Part shown: positions 12,400 through 25,884 of the stretch, one piece after another
Layout: each line of letters begins with the position of its first letter
How positions within the stretch are numbered: the stretch's first letter is position 1
From: Syncephalis plumigaleata
Taxonomy: Eukaryota; Zoopagomycota; Zoopagomycetes; Zoopagales; Piptocephalidaceae
Assembly (NCBI GenBank): GCA_025201365.1
Contig: JAIXMF010000017.1
Location: 124,001-188,000 of the forward strand
Reading direction: 5' to 3'
Length of the DNA: 64,000 nucleotides
Translations under genes and position numbers: made by a program
Notes under the pieces: model-generated
What the model was told of the DNA's origin: nothing
The model's database searches: none
Seen by the model: only the letters and a program-made list of their open reading frames with translations

Positions 12400-12555
12400 T
12401 AAATAAATTATTGAATATAATATAGAGTCTCAAATATATGTGACTTTATTTAAACACAATTTTAATGAACAAAGTAATAAGCACATATATCTGTTAACTA
12501 TGAAAAGGAGGGGGGGGGAGTTGAATGACTAAGGAAAAGAAAGGCAAGAAAATAA

Positions 12556-15500
12556 CTATATTATATTATAGTTGCGGAACACTTCATTACGTGAGATAGT
12601 GTCACGAACGTCAAGATCATTAAGTGATGGTTCCGGTTGTTGCTGTTGCTGTTGCTGTTGCTGCAGTTGTTGTTGCTTATGCAATTCTCTCATTTGAATG
12701 GGTGAACCAGCGTCTTCCGGCATGTTTATTACTTGCTCGGTTGCAGGACCGGATACATCCTTTCTTTCAACACGCTTAATCCTAGATAGATAAAAGTAAA
12801 TACATGTAAGTCAATAATGTTCACTATCATTACTAGCTAGCTAGTAGTACTAGAAGCAGCAGTAGCAGTGGCCGAATATACTTACTTTTGACCGGTGTTT
12901 CTATATCGAATCATACTCAGATAGATAAGGAATATGTTGAACAAGGCGAAAGCAATGATGATACCAAAGTTACGCCAGCGATGCGAGAATGACCAGCCCA
13001 ACGGTTCAAAGTATTCGTCGCCCACCTTGTACTGGCAGTAGCGACAGTCAGCGGTAGCCATTGGATTGTCGATATAACCAGGATTGGAGCGTAGGAAATT
13101 GGCCATGTAATCGCCGCATGTCTTGCCAGAGGGCGGTTGCAGAATATTGAATTCATCCGACTTGCATGTAACCGTCTTGCCATACATGTCATTAGTGAGG
13201 AAACCCTATAATGTATGTGATTAGTACAATGTGTAATAATAAATAAATATGTATGTCGTACCTCAATAACGTAATGATATGGATCGATCCAGTACATCCA
13301 TCGTCGCCAGAATGTTGGCATGGCTACTGAGGGAATCATAACACCGCTAAAGTTACCCATCATCGAGGAAATGAACGGCGCGAGCAACATGGCCACCGGG
13401 AGATTAGGCGTCATGGCGGCCATGGCCTGTCCGAGGAAAGCGCTAAAGAGCGAGAATACAATGTAGAGCAGTAGAAGTAGATGGCACGATCCGAGGCAGG
13501 ATTATAATTGGTAAGGTAAAAGTTGATGGCAAAGAATATGGTGGCCTCGAACACGACATAGGGGATTTCCGCAACGATCATGGCGGTGGTGAAGACCCAC
13601 CATGAATAGTAGCCGGAGGAGGATTCGCGTCTGAATAGCGTGCGTTGCTGGAAGAATTGCGGCATGACATCGTTAATGACAATGACACCGAGAACTGCCG
13701 TTTGGAAGATGGCGAATGATCGATTGAGCAGGGCATCCTTGCTATAGTCGAGACGATAGAATGTGAAACCAAGAATAAGCGCAATAATGATTTGATGCAA
13801 CAAACGACCAAAGTTGTAATCGGGCATACGCCAGTAATTAAGGATCATACGACGAATGACGATATCGCACTGGATAAGCCCGTTCGTTTGATACGATAGC
13901 GGTTTCTTATGCCTCTTCTTGTGTTGCTGCTTAGCAAGTGCCTCCTCCTCGGCTACGGTACGTTCACAGGCTGTCTCGTACTCGTTGACGGTAACCTGCA
14001 CTTCATGAGCTTCGGGCGAGTTCCTCCAAATGGTCGGCCAGTCTTGAGTGGCTGCCGCAGACACACCGGCACCAACCGCATCCAATATGTACTCGGCTGG
14101 ATTGGCCGTGGGTGGACATAGGGAAGCGCCGTTACGTTCAAAGTACGAGATTAGAATGCGTGCGTCCATGCCGATTTTACCGAAATAAACAGTCTTGCCA
14201 CCACGTGCCAGCAGCAATAGCTTGTCAAAGTGCTCGAATAGAATGGCAGAAGGCTGATGAATGGTACAAATGATAGCTTGACCTTGTTCGGCGAGACGTT
14301 TGATCAACGACACAATAGTGAATGAAGCTTGAGCATCTATATTACGTAATAATAAAATAATAATAAATAATATGCTATCATTGTTCTTTCATTCGCAACT
14401 TACCTAGACCAGAGGTGGGTTCGTCCAAGAAGAGAATGGTCGGTTTAGCAACTAGTTCCATAGCGATGGAGAGACGTTTACGTTCCTCTACCGATATACC
14501 ACGACCGGTTTCCGGTTCACCGATCATGGCATGGGCGATCTCGTTCAATTCTAACAAATTGATGATGTAGTCGACATAATCGTTCTTCTCCTTAGTGCTT
14601 ACACTCTGCGGCTGACGTAGGTAAGCGGAGAAGCGCAGTGTTTCACGTACTGTGGCATATGGATTGTGAACATCCATCTGCTCGCAATAGCCGGTAAGCA
14701 AACGGAAATCGGGACCTGGCACATGATTTTGCAGACGAATGTTGCCATTGACTACACCGACCGATTTACGCTGTGCCAACACATCGAGAAGTGTGGTTTT
14801 ACCGGCACCGCTACTGCCCATCAGGGCGACAAGTTCACCGGGACGTACCCAGCCGGCAATGTTGTCGAGTAGCTTTCGCTTACCACCGGGATCCGATTTA
14901 AATGGTACGGTGTAGCTGATGTGATTCCACAGGAAGATGGGCACCTCGTTGAGATGCTCCATATTGGCACGTTGCAGTGATTCCGACGACATGGTCATGT
15001 CTGCTCGTAGCCCGAACGAATGGGCACCGGCTTGCCATCCGATCCGATTTCCCTGCCACGACGAGCGGATTTCGGCAAACGAGACTTGTAGACATTGGTC
15101 GAGTAGCCACCCTTGCCGAACTCGAGCACTTCAATGCAGACCGATGTGATGATAATGTACAAGAGCCAGAAACCAATGGAGATGACGATATCCGGCCAGA
15201 GCATCGACTCGTGCGCGCTTAGTTGTGTTCGCATGTAGTTGAGACCGGGCACCTTGTCGCTACCGGGAGTGGCACCGGCAATCGTACACGTTTTGTAGCG
15301 TAGATCGTCGTAGCCCGGACCATACGGTAAAAGATTGGGTGGCGAGCAATCAAACGTCAATCGTCTGTATTCATTAAGTAGCAATGCCTCGAGTCCCCAA
15401 GCCAACGGATTAATGTATCTTATCCATATGAACCACCCTTCATGTCTTTCAACGGAATAATGTAGCCCGCGTAGACAAGGAAGGAGAGAAGGAAGATACC

Positions 15501-17597
15501 GGCGTAAATGTTGGCCACTTGTATGTTAGGCGAGATCGTGCCCAGTAAACGGAAGAGAGCAGTCATGGCCATGGACAGAACAAAGAGCGTGAACAAAAAG
15601 GTGAAGAATGTGTCTGCCGCCGAGTAGAATCCGACCATCCAGTAGATCATAGGGCGAACGATCCGACAAACACTAAAAGACGCGGGACATCTGCAATCAC
15701 TGAGCAATATAGAAGGCAGAGGGATGATAGAGCGCGAGTGTCTTGTGCTTATACAATACACCACGACCGAAGAACGTCTTGGGCAGTTCCGATTGCGAGG
15801 AGAGCGCATTGAAGAGAAGCGACACGAATAGCGCACCACCTCGAGTGAAGGCGCCCGAACTATCGGAGGGCAACTTGAAGAAGAGCGATCCAATGATGAT
15901 GGCCTTGATCGCGTTCGACACTAGACGTGTGATAATTTCACCACGTCCACCGTAGAGTAGATGTGCTTCACGGCCAGACACGCCATCAACTGATGACGAT
16001 AGGGTGTCATGTAGGGTGAGTGTTTGCGCACGCCTTTATGCTTGACTTGGATGACCGCTTCACGGAATTCGACGTCAGGACGTTCCTGCTCCAGTTGCTG
16101 TTGATAAGCATTGAGTTCCTCCAAGTTGTTGCTATACTCGGGACTTGACTGGAATTGACGTGCAAATTCATCGGCCGTACTAGGCACTAGACTCTCGAAA
16201 CCGGGTCGAACTGTACGCTCACGCAGCTGTGTAACACCGGTGAGGAAATCGGGAGTTGTCATACGGGCCGGACACTCGAGACCGAGTCGTTCAAAGTAGG
16301 ACTTTGCAGTGGTGGTCGGTCCAAAGTAGAGACAATGGCCCTGGTCGAGCACGAGCACCTTGTCGAACAACTCGTAAATACTCTCGCTAGCCTGATAGAA
16401 CGAGGCGAACGTGGTACGTTGTAGGACATCCGTGGCAACACGCAGCGATCTTACAAAGTCAAGAGCCGTCGAGGCGTCAAGACCCTTGGTACTACCATCC
16501 CAGATGCCCACCGTGGCCATCGAGACAACTTGTTCGGCGATCGAGAGACGTTTGCGTTCACCGCCTGATACACCACGAATCATGGCATTGCCAACTTGCG
16601 TGTTCTTACAATGTGTGAGACCGAATACCTCGCAAGTGGTATTGACCATTTCATCGATGAATTCCTTGGGATTCTTCACGTATTCCTTGCTTGGTGTACG
16701 ACACTTGCACACAAATTCCAGTGTATTCTTGACGGTAAGCTATACGAGCAAATACAAATAAATAAGTAAATAAATACTATATAACTAAAAGTATTACTAC
16801 TTACTGTTGGATAGTGAACATCATCCTCTTGATTGTAGGCAATCTCTCCTTTGTATTGATCCATCTCCTCGGCTGGAATACCGCCATAAGTGACAGATCC
16901 ACGCACCTCCGGTAAGTACGACGGTGATTGGCTAGCACGCGTAGTAGGGTGGAGCAGCCCGATCCCGGTTTACCCAAGACGAGCACCATCTCACCGTCGG
17001 CACACAATCCGGTAATGTTGTGTAGAATCTCGAATGGAATACCAGGATCTGGCTTAGGCAAAAGATGTAACATGAAACCGAGTTGTCGTATTGGTCGATA
17101 GAACGGTGTCCAAAAGGTGCGAATGTGCTCGCGTGTCGTAGAATTACCGATGACCGTAAGATCACGGAACGCCACACCAAGTCGTTTGTGTCGAATGCCT
17201 TGCTCGCGAGCCACATCCAATCGATTGTTCAAATACTCTTGGAGATCGATGCCAGCGGGTGGTAGGCCGGCATGCTCCTCCTCCAATTGCCAGCACCGGC
17301 CACACTGGGACGAACCGAGTTGTGACTTAGCGTTCTGCCTAAGGCAGCGTAGCGTGACTTTGCATCGTCTACGTCGACCGAGCTCACCTCACCAAAATTC
17401 ATGGTGACGCCGCCTGGCATCGATTCTTCCGTACGAGGCGCAAGATTGATCGTCTCATCGGCAAACTGCAAGTGTGGCGAGGTGGACGACTGATGATTAT
17501 CCTCGCTCTGCGATCCATCATCATGATCGGACGAGTGGGATAGACTGGCCTGGTAGGTGCCTATCCTTTTATGAGATGGCCGTCTTTCCATATGCAA
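12556..17597 (-). CDS. Full-size ABCG transporter of the pleiotropic drug resistance (PDR) type
   Basis: Plasma-membrane ATP-driven exporter of lipophilic drugs or sterol-like compounds in known relatives. Order along the minus strand is NBD1, TMD1, NBD2, TMD2. NBD1 has [11 protein letters not shown], signature VSGGERKR and the fungal-type degenerate Walker B region [11 protein letters not shown], with Tyr in FYQASE where the switch His would be. NBD2 has [31 protein letters not shown] and CTIHQPS. A Cys-rich loop (CGDY, CRYC) precedes the last membrane helix, as in fungal PDR proteins. Introns lie at 12782-12885, 13206-13261, 14337-14403 and 16740-16804; the tail is Gln-rich and ends at 12556. 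The frame slips by one base near 17289, 16910, 15972, 15700, 15648, 15437, 14999 and 13466. Several fit one G/C lost from a run. It is either a misassembled live gene or a decaying one. Its 3' end converges on the methyltransferase gene, 157 bases away. Confidence 0.9.
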
Positions 17598-18621
17598 ATA
17601 GATTGTTTAGAAATAGAATAAAATATACGTTATGATGTTAATGATGATGATAATGATGATAGTATTAATATGTGCTCAAAAACAACTTGTTTGCAATGAA
17701 CGTAAAGGAAAGAACTTTTTGGACATTGAAGAAGAAAGAGAGAAGAGAAGATGAGCGAGCAAGAAACACGTCAAGCGTCGTCTTCTTAAAGGCATAAATA
17801 GGTTTACATTTTACTAATGCAAAAAGGTTTTACTAAAGGACAAATATAATGCCGAATACCGAATACCGGAGTTGGGGATATGACCGCAAGCTATCTTTCG
17901 TTCTATCGCTCTCACTCGGTCTAGCTATGCCGCGATGACGGTTGCATGCTTTTGTTTTGATCCGCTTTTAGTTCCAGTGTATGATGAATGATGCTAGATA
18001 TGTATGGATATGCTGAACTAAAACCGATTCACATTCATACACACACACACACAACATACATGATTCATGATATTTGGTTTTTCCCATCGCTTTTATCCTA
18101 CTTGGTTATTGCCGCTAAATAACAAATTCAACTAGAAAAGATACGCATATCAGTCAATCATTGATATAATAGTAGTGGTGGTGATAGTGATAATGATTAG
18201 CACATTACTACATCGGATGTATTCGGGCGTATTACGGCGCATGGTTTTGCCGGACAGATAAACGGATGTTACGATTATAATAGGCGATGATCCATGGATT
18301 AGTCATTCAGGCAATACTATAACGAGCGATGATTGACGAAATAATTACTACGGCTGTCGCCTTAGCTTTTTATTAAGGATATGTGAATAAATGGGGAATA
18401 TATAGAGAGAGAGATCGTCATTTACAAGAAAAATGAGCGATACACATATGGTTTGACAAGTATAGGAAGTAAAATGGGGCATATGTAATAAAGAGCTATC
18501 AATTCAGCTTTTATATTTAGTAAAGAGAATGAATGACATGTGTATTTATTAATATTAACTATGAACAAAATGAAACAATAACCTATAGCTAATATGCCAA
18601 TCCATAGCAGTATACTGCTAA
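17598..18621. other. Intergenic region upstream of the PDR gene
   Basis: About 1 kb between the PDR start and the 3' end of the nucleoside transporter, both on the minus strand. It is A+T rich with a short CA repeat near 18040-18053 and a GA-rich stretch at 17725-17757. I see no gene or clear promoter element. Confidence 0.5.
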
Positions 18622-20453
18622 CTAGTCAGTAATAAATGGATTACATCCACAAACGATGGCCTGCATTAGAAATGAGAAAGCTGAACCACTGGCCAATCCT
18701 ATCACTAGTGCAAAGTTCATGGTAGTACTAGCCAATGGTCGATCGATTCTATCCACGAGATGTGGTGCATTCAAGAATGACATGGAAGTGAACCAGCCAT
18801 TCGTGATGGCGAGCAATCCTAGAATCATCAGGAAAAGCGTGCTACTCGACAATAATGGATCATACCATCGATTAGGATCTTGTATATTCGTTAGGAGAAG
18901 TATAGCGGGTACAAACACTATTCGTAATAATGACGCGACTAGCAAGTAAGTATGACGATGTAGCCATTTAACGTAAATCAATGCTGGTACCATACGACCA
19001 CACCAGTCACCAAAGTTAAACAGTAGAAAGTGGACAGCCACGAATACCTCCCGTTCATACTGGGTGACATGATGACCGGACGGTATGACTTTGGAGGTAA
19101 TGGCCGGAAACAAAGCAATGGTTACGGTAAATATAAACCATACCGATAGGGCAGGTCGCCATATCTTACGGATTACCACGGGGAATGGCAATCTATCCAC
19201 CGATACTAATGAATGGCGCTCGTCATTATTATTAGTATTTGATAATACATCGGCTGTTGTTGTATCCACTTCTCCGGATGTTCCCTCCTCCTCCTCGTTA
19301 TCCTCGTCTTCAATAGTGTTTTTACGTATCGATGATTCATGTTCCGCTTTGTATTGGTGATAAGTGGCACTATTAATAAATCGTATGAAATATTCAATCA
19401 CCATCGCACTAGAAATGGCAGCGCAAGTGAACACGATAAAAGTACGGGTGCCGGCATTCGATTTATCCGTCAATGTGGGATCCTTTACGCCATTTATGGC
19501 ACTGATCAATTGCAGTATCGAGGGTAGTAGACCGGCCACTGCTTGTCCACTAAACAGCAATACTTGTTAGAGTGTGTATTCGCTAATAATAAAAAGTAAA
19601 TATAATTACTTGAGTGTTGCCTGAATGTTAATCGGTGGAAACCATGTTACAATGGCAAAGCTGTACACTTGCATGATAGCACTGGATACAGCGGCTACGA
19701 CAGCAGCCGAGAATATAATATAAAAGCAATGATTTGGATCTAGACTATCCAGTTGTGTTACGACTGCCACCACCATGAATACGATGGCAATGATCGAGGA
19801 GAACACAATAATACCACGAGTTTTATTGGCCTTATCATATCGATATCAATATATATATATATATATATATTCGTTAGATTACTATACTAGTTATACTTCT
19901 ATTCATATCACGCTTACCTGATGCTGATGTGCAACGGCAAATCCCATAGTAATCATGGAAGATGCGGTATATCCAAATGATATGTAACTAGCAAAGTTAT
20001 CGGCAAACGCCGAATCCTGAAATCGTATCCGAAAGTATTCAAATGCATTAATGAACACTAGTGATAGGAACAAATTGAAAGGAAGCACAATAAGCTGCAT
20101 TGCTACCATTATCATTATAGCATCGCCGTTTACTACTTACTACACCATGGTATAAGGGCTAGAAATCCTAAATAGAGAAATGTAATATAAGTTTGACGGG
20201 TATTACGACGACTATGTACTTGTTGCTGGTTTGCTGATTCTAACAAGTGCGTTTCTTCATCTTCATTACTGCTCTCTTCTTCATATCGCTTATTGTTGTC
20301 CTTGGAAGTATGTTGAACTGATAGTTGACCAGGTGTTTCTTCAACATTCTCTGCCACTAATTGGCTACTATCCATTGTATGATAGTTAGATGGTTGAACT
20401 ACCAATGGTCTAGAAACATTCTCACTGCCATTACTATGATTGTTGTTTGACAT
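18622..20453 (-). CDS. Equilibrative nucleoside transporter (SLC29/ENT family), paralogue 1
   Basis: Facilitative carrier for nucleosides across the plasma membrane or vacuole. Four exons, 20141-20453, 19918-20102, 19610-19830 and 18622-19549, stay in frame and give 548 residues, in the family's usual range. The N-terminus is a soluble acidic tail of about 80 residues, followed by about eleven hydrophobic segments and a long acidic loop (IRKNTIEDEDNEEEE). Family marks are NGQAVAGLLPS after the third junction and FNFGDWCGRMVPAL, matching the ENT FN-x2-D-x2-GR signature. The first helix reads ALIPWC rather than the usual PWN; the short (39 nt) first intron is the least certain junction. It stands head to head with a second ENT gene at 21473, so the pair probably arose by inverted duplication. 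Confidence 0.88.
19848..19869. repeat. (AT)n microsatellite in ENT intron 2
   Basis: An alternating AT run of about 20 bases within the intron 19831-19917. It is a simple repeat only. Confidence 0.75.
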
Positions 20454-21472
20454 TGCTCAACGATACTCGTTGACGAGAATAACGAATAGTGTCTGTATTG
20501 AAGAGTAATAACAAAAGAAAGTAGACACGATAAAATAATAGAACGATGATTATCGAGTTGTTAACCAACTATTTGGACCGTAGCTTGCGTCATCCTATCA
20601 TGATTATCATTAGATGGAACATTCGAATTAAGACATAGTGCTAATACTTGAATGTTTCACCAAGCCATTCACTCATTTGTTTGTTTGTTAGTATATCTAC
20701 GCTTGTAATGTCGAGTATATTATCGAGTGTGCTTTTGTGTATTTTGACTTGTCTGTCTATTTATCCATAAAGTATACGATTCAAGATGATTGTTAATAAT
20801 GAGAACCTATTAGTTATACTAAGTATGCAAAGGTTTATCTCTACGTAATTCAGGCAAATGGTGCAACATAGGTGACGGTCTATCTCTGTTATAGTTCAAC
20901 ATATTTCATTATTTCATCATTATCATTCTTTTAACATATCTTATCAGTATATCAGTATATCTGCATAATGTATGATAATAAATAGATCTGCTATACTGCT
21001 ATCGCACATGTCATTTATTCATCATAGGTATATAACCTACAGTATGTATATTCGGGGAAAGAAGAAGTAAGAACCTGTTCCATTTCAATGAGTTCTACAC
21101 AGTATACTCACAAATGCCGTTCATGCTGCTGCATGATTCTCTCGTATCTTAGTTACCATCCATGAACGAATACGCATTGCGCTATTTTTATTACCACCAC
21201 CACTACTATTGCCATTAAGGGTAGTCGGTTTTTTAATATAAATGAAGGTGCAAAACATGTGTTCTAGCTTCCTTTCTAATCTTTTATTTTTTCTGCAACT
21301 TTTTATTATTTGTTCTTCCTCCGCCGTCAAAATACAACACCGCTCTCCTCCTATCTGTCCGCTCCTCACTTTACTTTACACTTTTATACTATCCTATACT
21401 ACGCACTCGCTCGCTTGAGTGTTGCCGTCTACTCGTTAGTCAGACGACAATCCAGCCGTCATTGTGTCAAGG
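20454..21472. other. Shared upstream region of two divergent ENT paralogues
   Basis: About 1 kb separates the two divergent start codons, so it must hold both promoters. It is A+T rich, with a C/T-rich stretch from 21300 to 21420 before the plus-strand gene. No coding signal or clear TATA box is seen. Confidence 0.5.
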
Positions 21473-23148
21473 ATGTCGTTCAACGATACCGCCTATAGTA
21501 ACGAAATGTCTACGAAACAACACGCATGGTCTAGTAGTGCTCTCGCGGAGGTTAATGAAAAATGCCCGCCTACACCTTATAACGATATTAAGGATGTCAA
21601 CAAAGCAGATACACCGCCACGCGATAAATTCTTCCTAGCCTATGGTATCTTTTTTATCCAAGGCATATCAATGTTACTACCATGGAACGGTAAATATCCA
21701 TATGATATATCTATAGAACTTATGCTGATAATCCATTAGTATTTATCACGGCTTCTGAATATTTCACGTTTGCCTTCCGTGGTGGTCATTTTGCCGGTAA
21801 CTTTCAGAATTATTTCAGTATCTGTTTCATGCTATTCAACATGATCTTTATCTGCATGGCCGTAGTTCGACAACATAAGGCAAGTAATTAGCAATGATGC
21901 ACGCTTTTTCTTTTCTTCTCTTTTACTAACACGCTAGATATCAACTACAATCGTTTAGGCCAACTTCCCAAAGCAGATTATTACATCGCATTGCATCAAT
22001 TTACTTATCTTTATTATTGTCATTGTGCTGATCAAAATACCTAACATTGCACCAGATACGTATTTCGCTATCATTCTTACGCTAATGACCATCACCGGTA
22101 TTACGTCGTCCTATCTGCAAAATGCGCTATTTGGACTGGGTGCTCGTTTGCCGCCCATCTACGTGCAAGGCTTTCTTACGTGAGTGTTAACGTACAATTA
22201 CCCGTTAATTCATCATCATCATCACATAACTAACCTTGATACGATAAATACATATAGAGGACAAGGCATGTCATGAAAGGGATACTAGTCATCATTATTG
22301 CTAACAACTAACGATATTCTTAAATGACACAGGTCTCGCTGGATTAATCTCGTCGCTTGCTCCATTGATCATTGCATTGTTGTCGGATGCCAGACGGCTG
22401 GCACTCTCGAGAGTGTCAATCGACGAGCAATCATTTACTTTGCCTTCTCTGCCGCACTCGTCCTCGTATCGATTGTCACCTATTTGCTGATGCGTCGCCT
22501 TCCCATCTATCGCTACTACAACCAGAGCGATAACGCATTGGGCCAGATAACCACCATCACCCTACAGAACTACACTCGCAAAGATACCATTTGTGTGGGA
22601 CGTAGAATATGGAAATACGGTTTGGCCGTTTTACTCACCCTGTTCGTTACGTTGGCCTTGTTCCCATCGATTACCGCCAGTATCACGTCGACACAGCCGG
22701 ATGGAGCACGCTGGAGAAGTCGCGAGGTATTCGTCCTGATCCATTTCGTCATTTTCAATGCCGGTGACATGTTGGGTAAAATGCTACCAGCACTACTTCC
22801 CATTCAAAATGATCGCGCTCTACTCATTCTATCGCTACTACGTATGGGATTCGCGCCACTCTTCGTGCTAAGCAACGTGCAATACGGCAGTAGCGATGTT
22901 ATGACACGTACGACACCGGTCGTGTTCGGCGATGCCGCCTACTACGTCATACTAATGTTGTTCTCGGTGACCAATGGCTGGATAGGCACTTGCGTGATGA
23001 TGTACGGTCCCGAGAAGGTGCCGAGACTGATCGTGGCTATTCCGGCATGATGCTTTCCATGTTGATGACTATGGGTTTGGCGGCAGGTTCACTTGCTAGC
23101 TTTGCTGTTCGTGCGGGTATTTGCAACTGCAACTCATTCATGTCCTAA
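21473..23148 (+). CDS. Equilibrative nucleoside transporter (SLC29/ENT family), paralogue 2
   Basis: Same family and predicted role as the gene at 18622. Exons are 21473-21689, 21740-21879, 21959-22179, about 22258-22273 and 22333-23148. Marks: LLPWNVFITASEYF at helix 1, GARLPPIYVQGF, GQGMSGLAGL across the fourth junction, AIIYFAFSAALVLVSIV, FNAGDMLGKMLPAL (ENT signature with K for R), and a C-terminus ending CNCNSFMS. The intron at 21880-21958 begins GCAAGT after AAG, a GC-AG intron. The donor after 22273 shows no GT. The frame slips by one base at 22390 and 23021; in both places a CC would need to be CCC to keep the family sequence. The start at 21473 is the only in-frame ATG before helix 1. 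Confidence 0.85.
21880..21958 (+). other. GC-AG intron in ENT paralogue 2
   Basis: The donor reads AAG/GCAAGT and the acceptor TTTAG/GCC. Only this junction keeps the frame through RQHK-ANFPKQ. GC donors with an otherwise strong consensus are a known minor class of U2 introns. Confidence 0.75.
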
Positions 23149-24075
23149 TGACGCAAAAGAAAGGATACACACGAGATACAAAGTGGATATCACGAATATT
23201 ATGGTTACCCATACTCCATTTATTTGACATACGTTTACCAAAAATAAAATAGAAGCAATGGAACCATAACGATGGTGGTACAATTTCCCTTGTGCAGCTG
23301 CATGACACGACATTCTATTATCATGTACAAGGCCAAGCTGTCATATGATAGAGATAGCTGCTTCATGATTTAAAAAGCCAGCGAATACTGTCTAATGAAC
23401 ATAGTATCCATGGTAACAACTATATACTTTGACAGGAGTGCACTCTTTATTGTTTACTTTCTTCTACACGACCATCAATGGATACGATTAATGGTGATAA
23501 AGGATAGCGTGTATTCACGTGCATGAATATTTTTATATTACTGCTACCAAGTTGCAATTCTGTATAAATCATAGACTAGTCATATCACTACCATTGCTAC
23601 TACTACTGCTATTACTCTATCAATACTGCTTACCAAATAATTGGATATCTAGCTTTACGTATATATATCTATATACTTGTAGAATACTGATTGTAACAAT
23701 ATTTCCGTGACGAATATTCTAAGGTACGGGACCACCACTTTAACAGTGACAGGAATATGACGACTTATCGCACTTTCATACGTAACAACTCGTGTGAGAA
23801 CTCTTTGTGATACCATTGTGCCATTAACCTTCTCCATAAAATAGCCAAAGAAAAGCGTTTTTACTGAAACTGACACCGTATCATTTACTATTGTCAGTGC
23901 TGCTATTACCACTACTACTTCTTTGCGTGTTAGCTTGCATATAACTTCACCTTACTTGCTAATAACTATTCTCTATTATATCTACAGTCTGACTTAACAC
24001 AGCCAACTTTGCTTGCTCATTTATTTGAAAGGAGCTGTCATTTACATACGATAGTTTGTACATTCAAGTGACAAC
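23149..24075. other. Intergenic region
   Basis: About 930 bases between two plus-strand genes, A+T rich, with a CTA/CTG-type tract around 23595-23625. The short open frames in it have no recognisable features. Nothing else is seen. Confidence 0.5.
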
Positions 24076-25884
24076 ATGTCATTGCAACGAGTTCAAGAAT
24101 TGAGACGACCCGCTCCATTGATACGTCGATGGACGGCCGACACACCCGATACTCTGGAAAGAATCTACGGTAGCTCGCCACCAGAAGGCGATGCCAAACA
24201 GCATAGTCCACTCCACAGTGGACGTAGCAATACCGGTGACGAACGGACATGGCACTGACCATCGATGATAAAGCCACTTCTTTCACGAGTACATCACCAT
24301 CTTTCTCCTCTCCTTTTAGTAAACGGAATATAACTGCACTCGATGATCAAGCAGTGCCAATTACTTCTAATTTGACTACAATGTCGCCAGAATCATCCGC
24401 AGATCATTCACATCCACAATCACCACAGCAACAACCACATCAGCGATTGCCACCCCAATGTTGCAGCGTATTCCAGCCAGAGAATGGAGGCGTTGGCTCG
24501 ATGAGTTGCCGCCACTTAAGGTGGCACAGCGTAAACCACGACGTACCCGCACTACTACTACCGCCATGCTACTGGTGATATGATCGATAAATCTAAAGAG
24601 AACGTGCATGGCACTACTACCACCACTACCACTGCTACTACGACGACGACAAGTGTTAAGCGACCGGCTGAACCATCACAAATGACCCCGGAACAATCAC
24701 GTCGAGTAGATTCTCCTTGCCACATGTCACCATTCCAGCATCGTGTTATACGCCACCCATATCCGATAGTGAATATTCATCATTTGCCGAGGATAGCATG
24801 GAACCATCTAATGATGGTACTACCACTACTAGTAGTCAAATGGCACCGTTCTATCAAACATCGGTGACCTCGGATGTTGCTGATCAGGCCTGTGCCAATC
24901 TCGGTGTTAATGTATCGCCCTTAGCGATGAACGAGATGGTATCGGAATTGGGCCAGCCACGCAATGGTGCTCTCGAATTGCCACGACCAAGTAAATTGTG
25001 TCAATCCGAATTGGCGCTACCCTCACCGAGCGATGATTCAATGGGAAAGAAACCGATATCAATATTGACGACAGTATTGATCATAATGGTAGCGTTGAAG
25101 GTGCATCTAACGAGAACAATACCACCGAAGTGACCATTACCGGTTTCTGTGCATCGCGTGAAATTATGGTGGCGATGCTTGATCGACCGGCTGAAATGCG
25201 AGAATTATTCACGGCTAATCCAGAGTATTTCGCTTTGGTGCAACGTGTGTTGCTCGATGCACCCGTTCTAGATGATTTCGGTGTACCGGGCATGAATCTA
25301 CATCATTTGTCATCGCAGAATGATGCGATCATCGATTCGAATGCAGCCTACAAACAATTTATATCTATTCTATTCCTAGGCCGTAACGAACTACCCGATC
25401 GAGCATGGATCAACGTCATCAGTGGTATATTGCAGGGTGCCGAGCCACTTATCGAGAAGTTCAAAGATATGGTGGGCTACGACGAGGATACGTGGGATGA
25501 TGACGAGGACGATCATTACTATGCCGATGGCGATGGCGATGACATGCCCACCGATGACGATGACGTGATGATGATGATGGCTCATTGGTCGATGACACTA
25601 ACGATGAGTATGCATGTCCATCGGAAATCATTGAAGTACAACGACGATTTAGCGAGTCGTCCATCAATGAAGATGCTGAAATAATCAATAAGCTTGTTAC
25701 TACTATTACCAGCACTACCAGCACTACCACTATTGTTCATACGGATGGTAGTGATACTGATGAAGTAGATGGTAACGAATTATTACAAAGTAGCATGTTG
25801 TCAGACTCGGCCATTACCACTCGAGTTGCAAGTGGTGAGGGCAACAACAATGATGAGAACGACAATGTATCGTATTGTATGTAG
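24076..25884 (+). CDS. Unrecognised Ser/Thr/Pro-rich protein with an acidic C-terminal half
   Basis: I do not recognise this protein. Overlapping open frames on the plus strand, with consistent codon use, look like one gene interrupted by about five single-base slips (near 24252, 24480-24570, 24735, 25045 and 25590). The N-terminus (MSLQRVQELRRPAPLIRRW) is basic. The middle is low-complexity Ser/Pro/Gln and poly-Thr. A compact segment around 25125-25480 looks folded: TGFCASREIMVAMLDRPAEM, then RVLLDAPVLDDFGVPG, and AEPLIEKFKDMVGYDED, followed by Asp-rich text. Such helical LIEKFK-type segments occur in transcription cofactors, but this is only a resemblance. No intron is obvious. The C-terminal frame ends at 25884 after NDNVSYCM. 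Confidence 0.55.
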
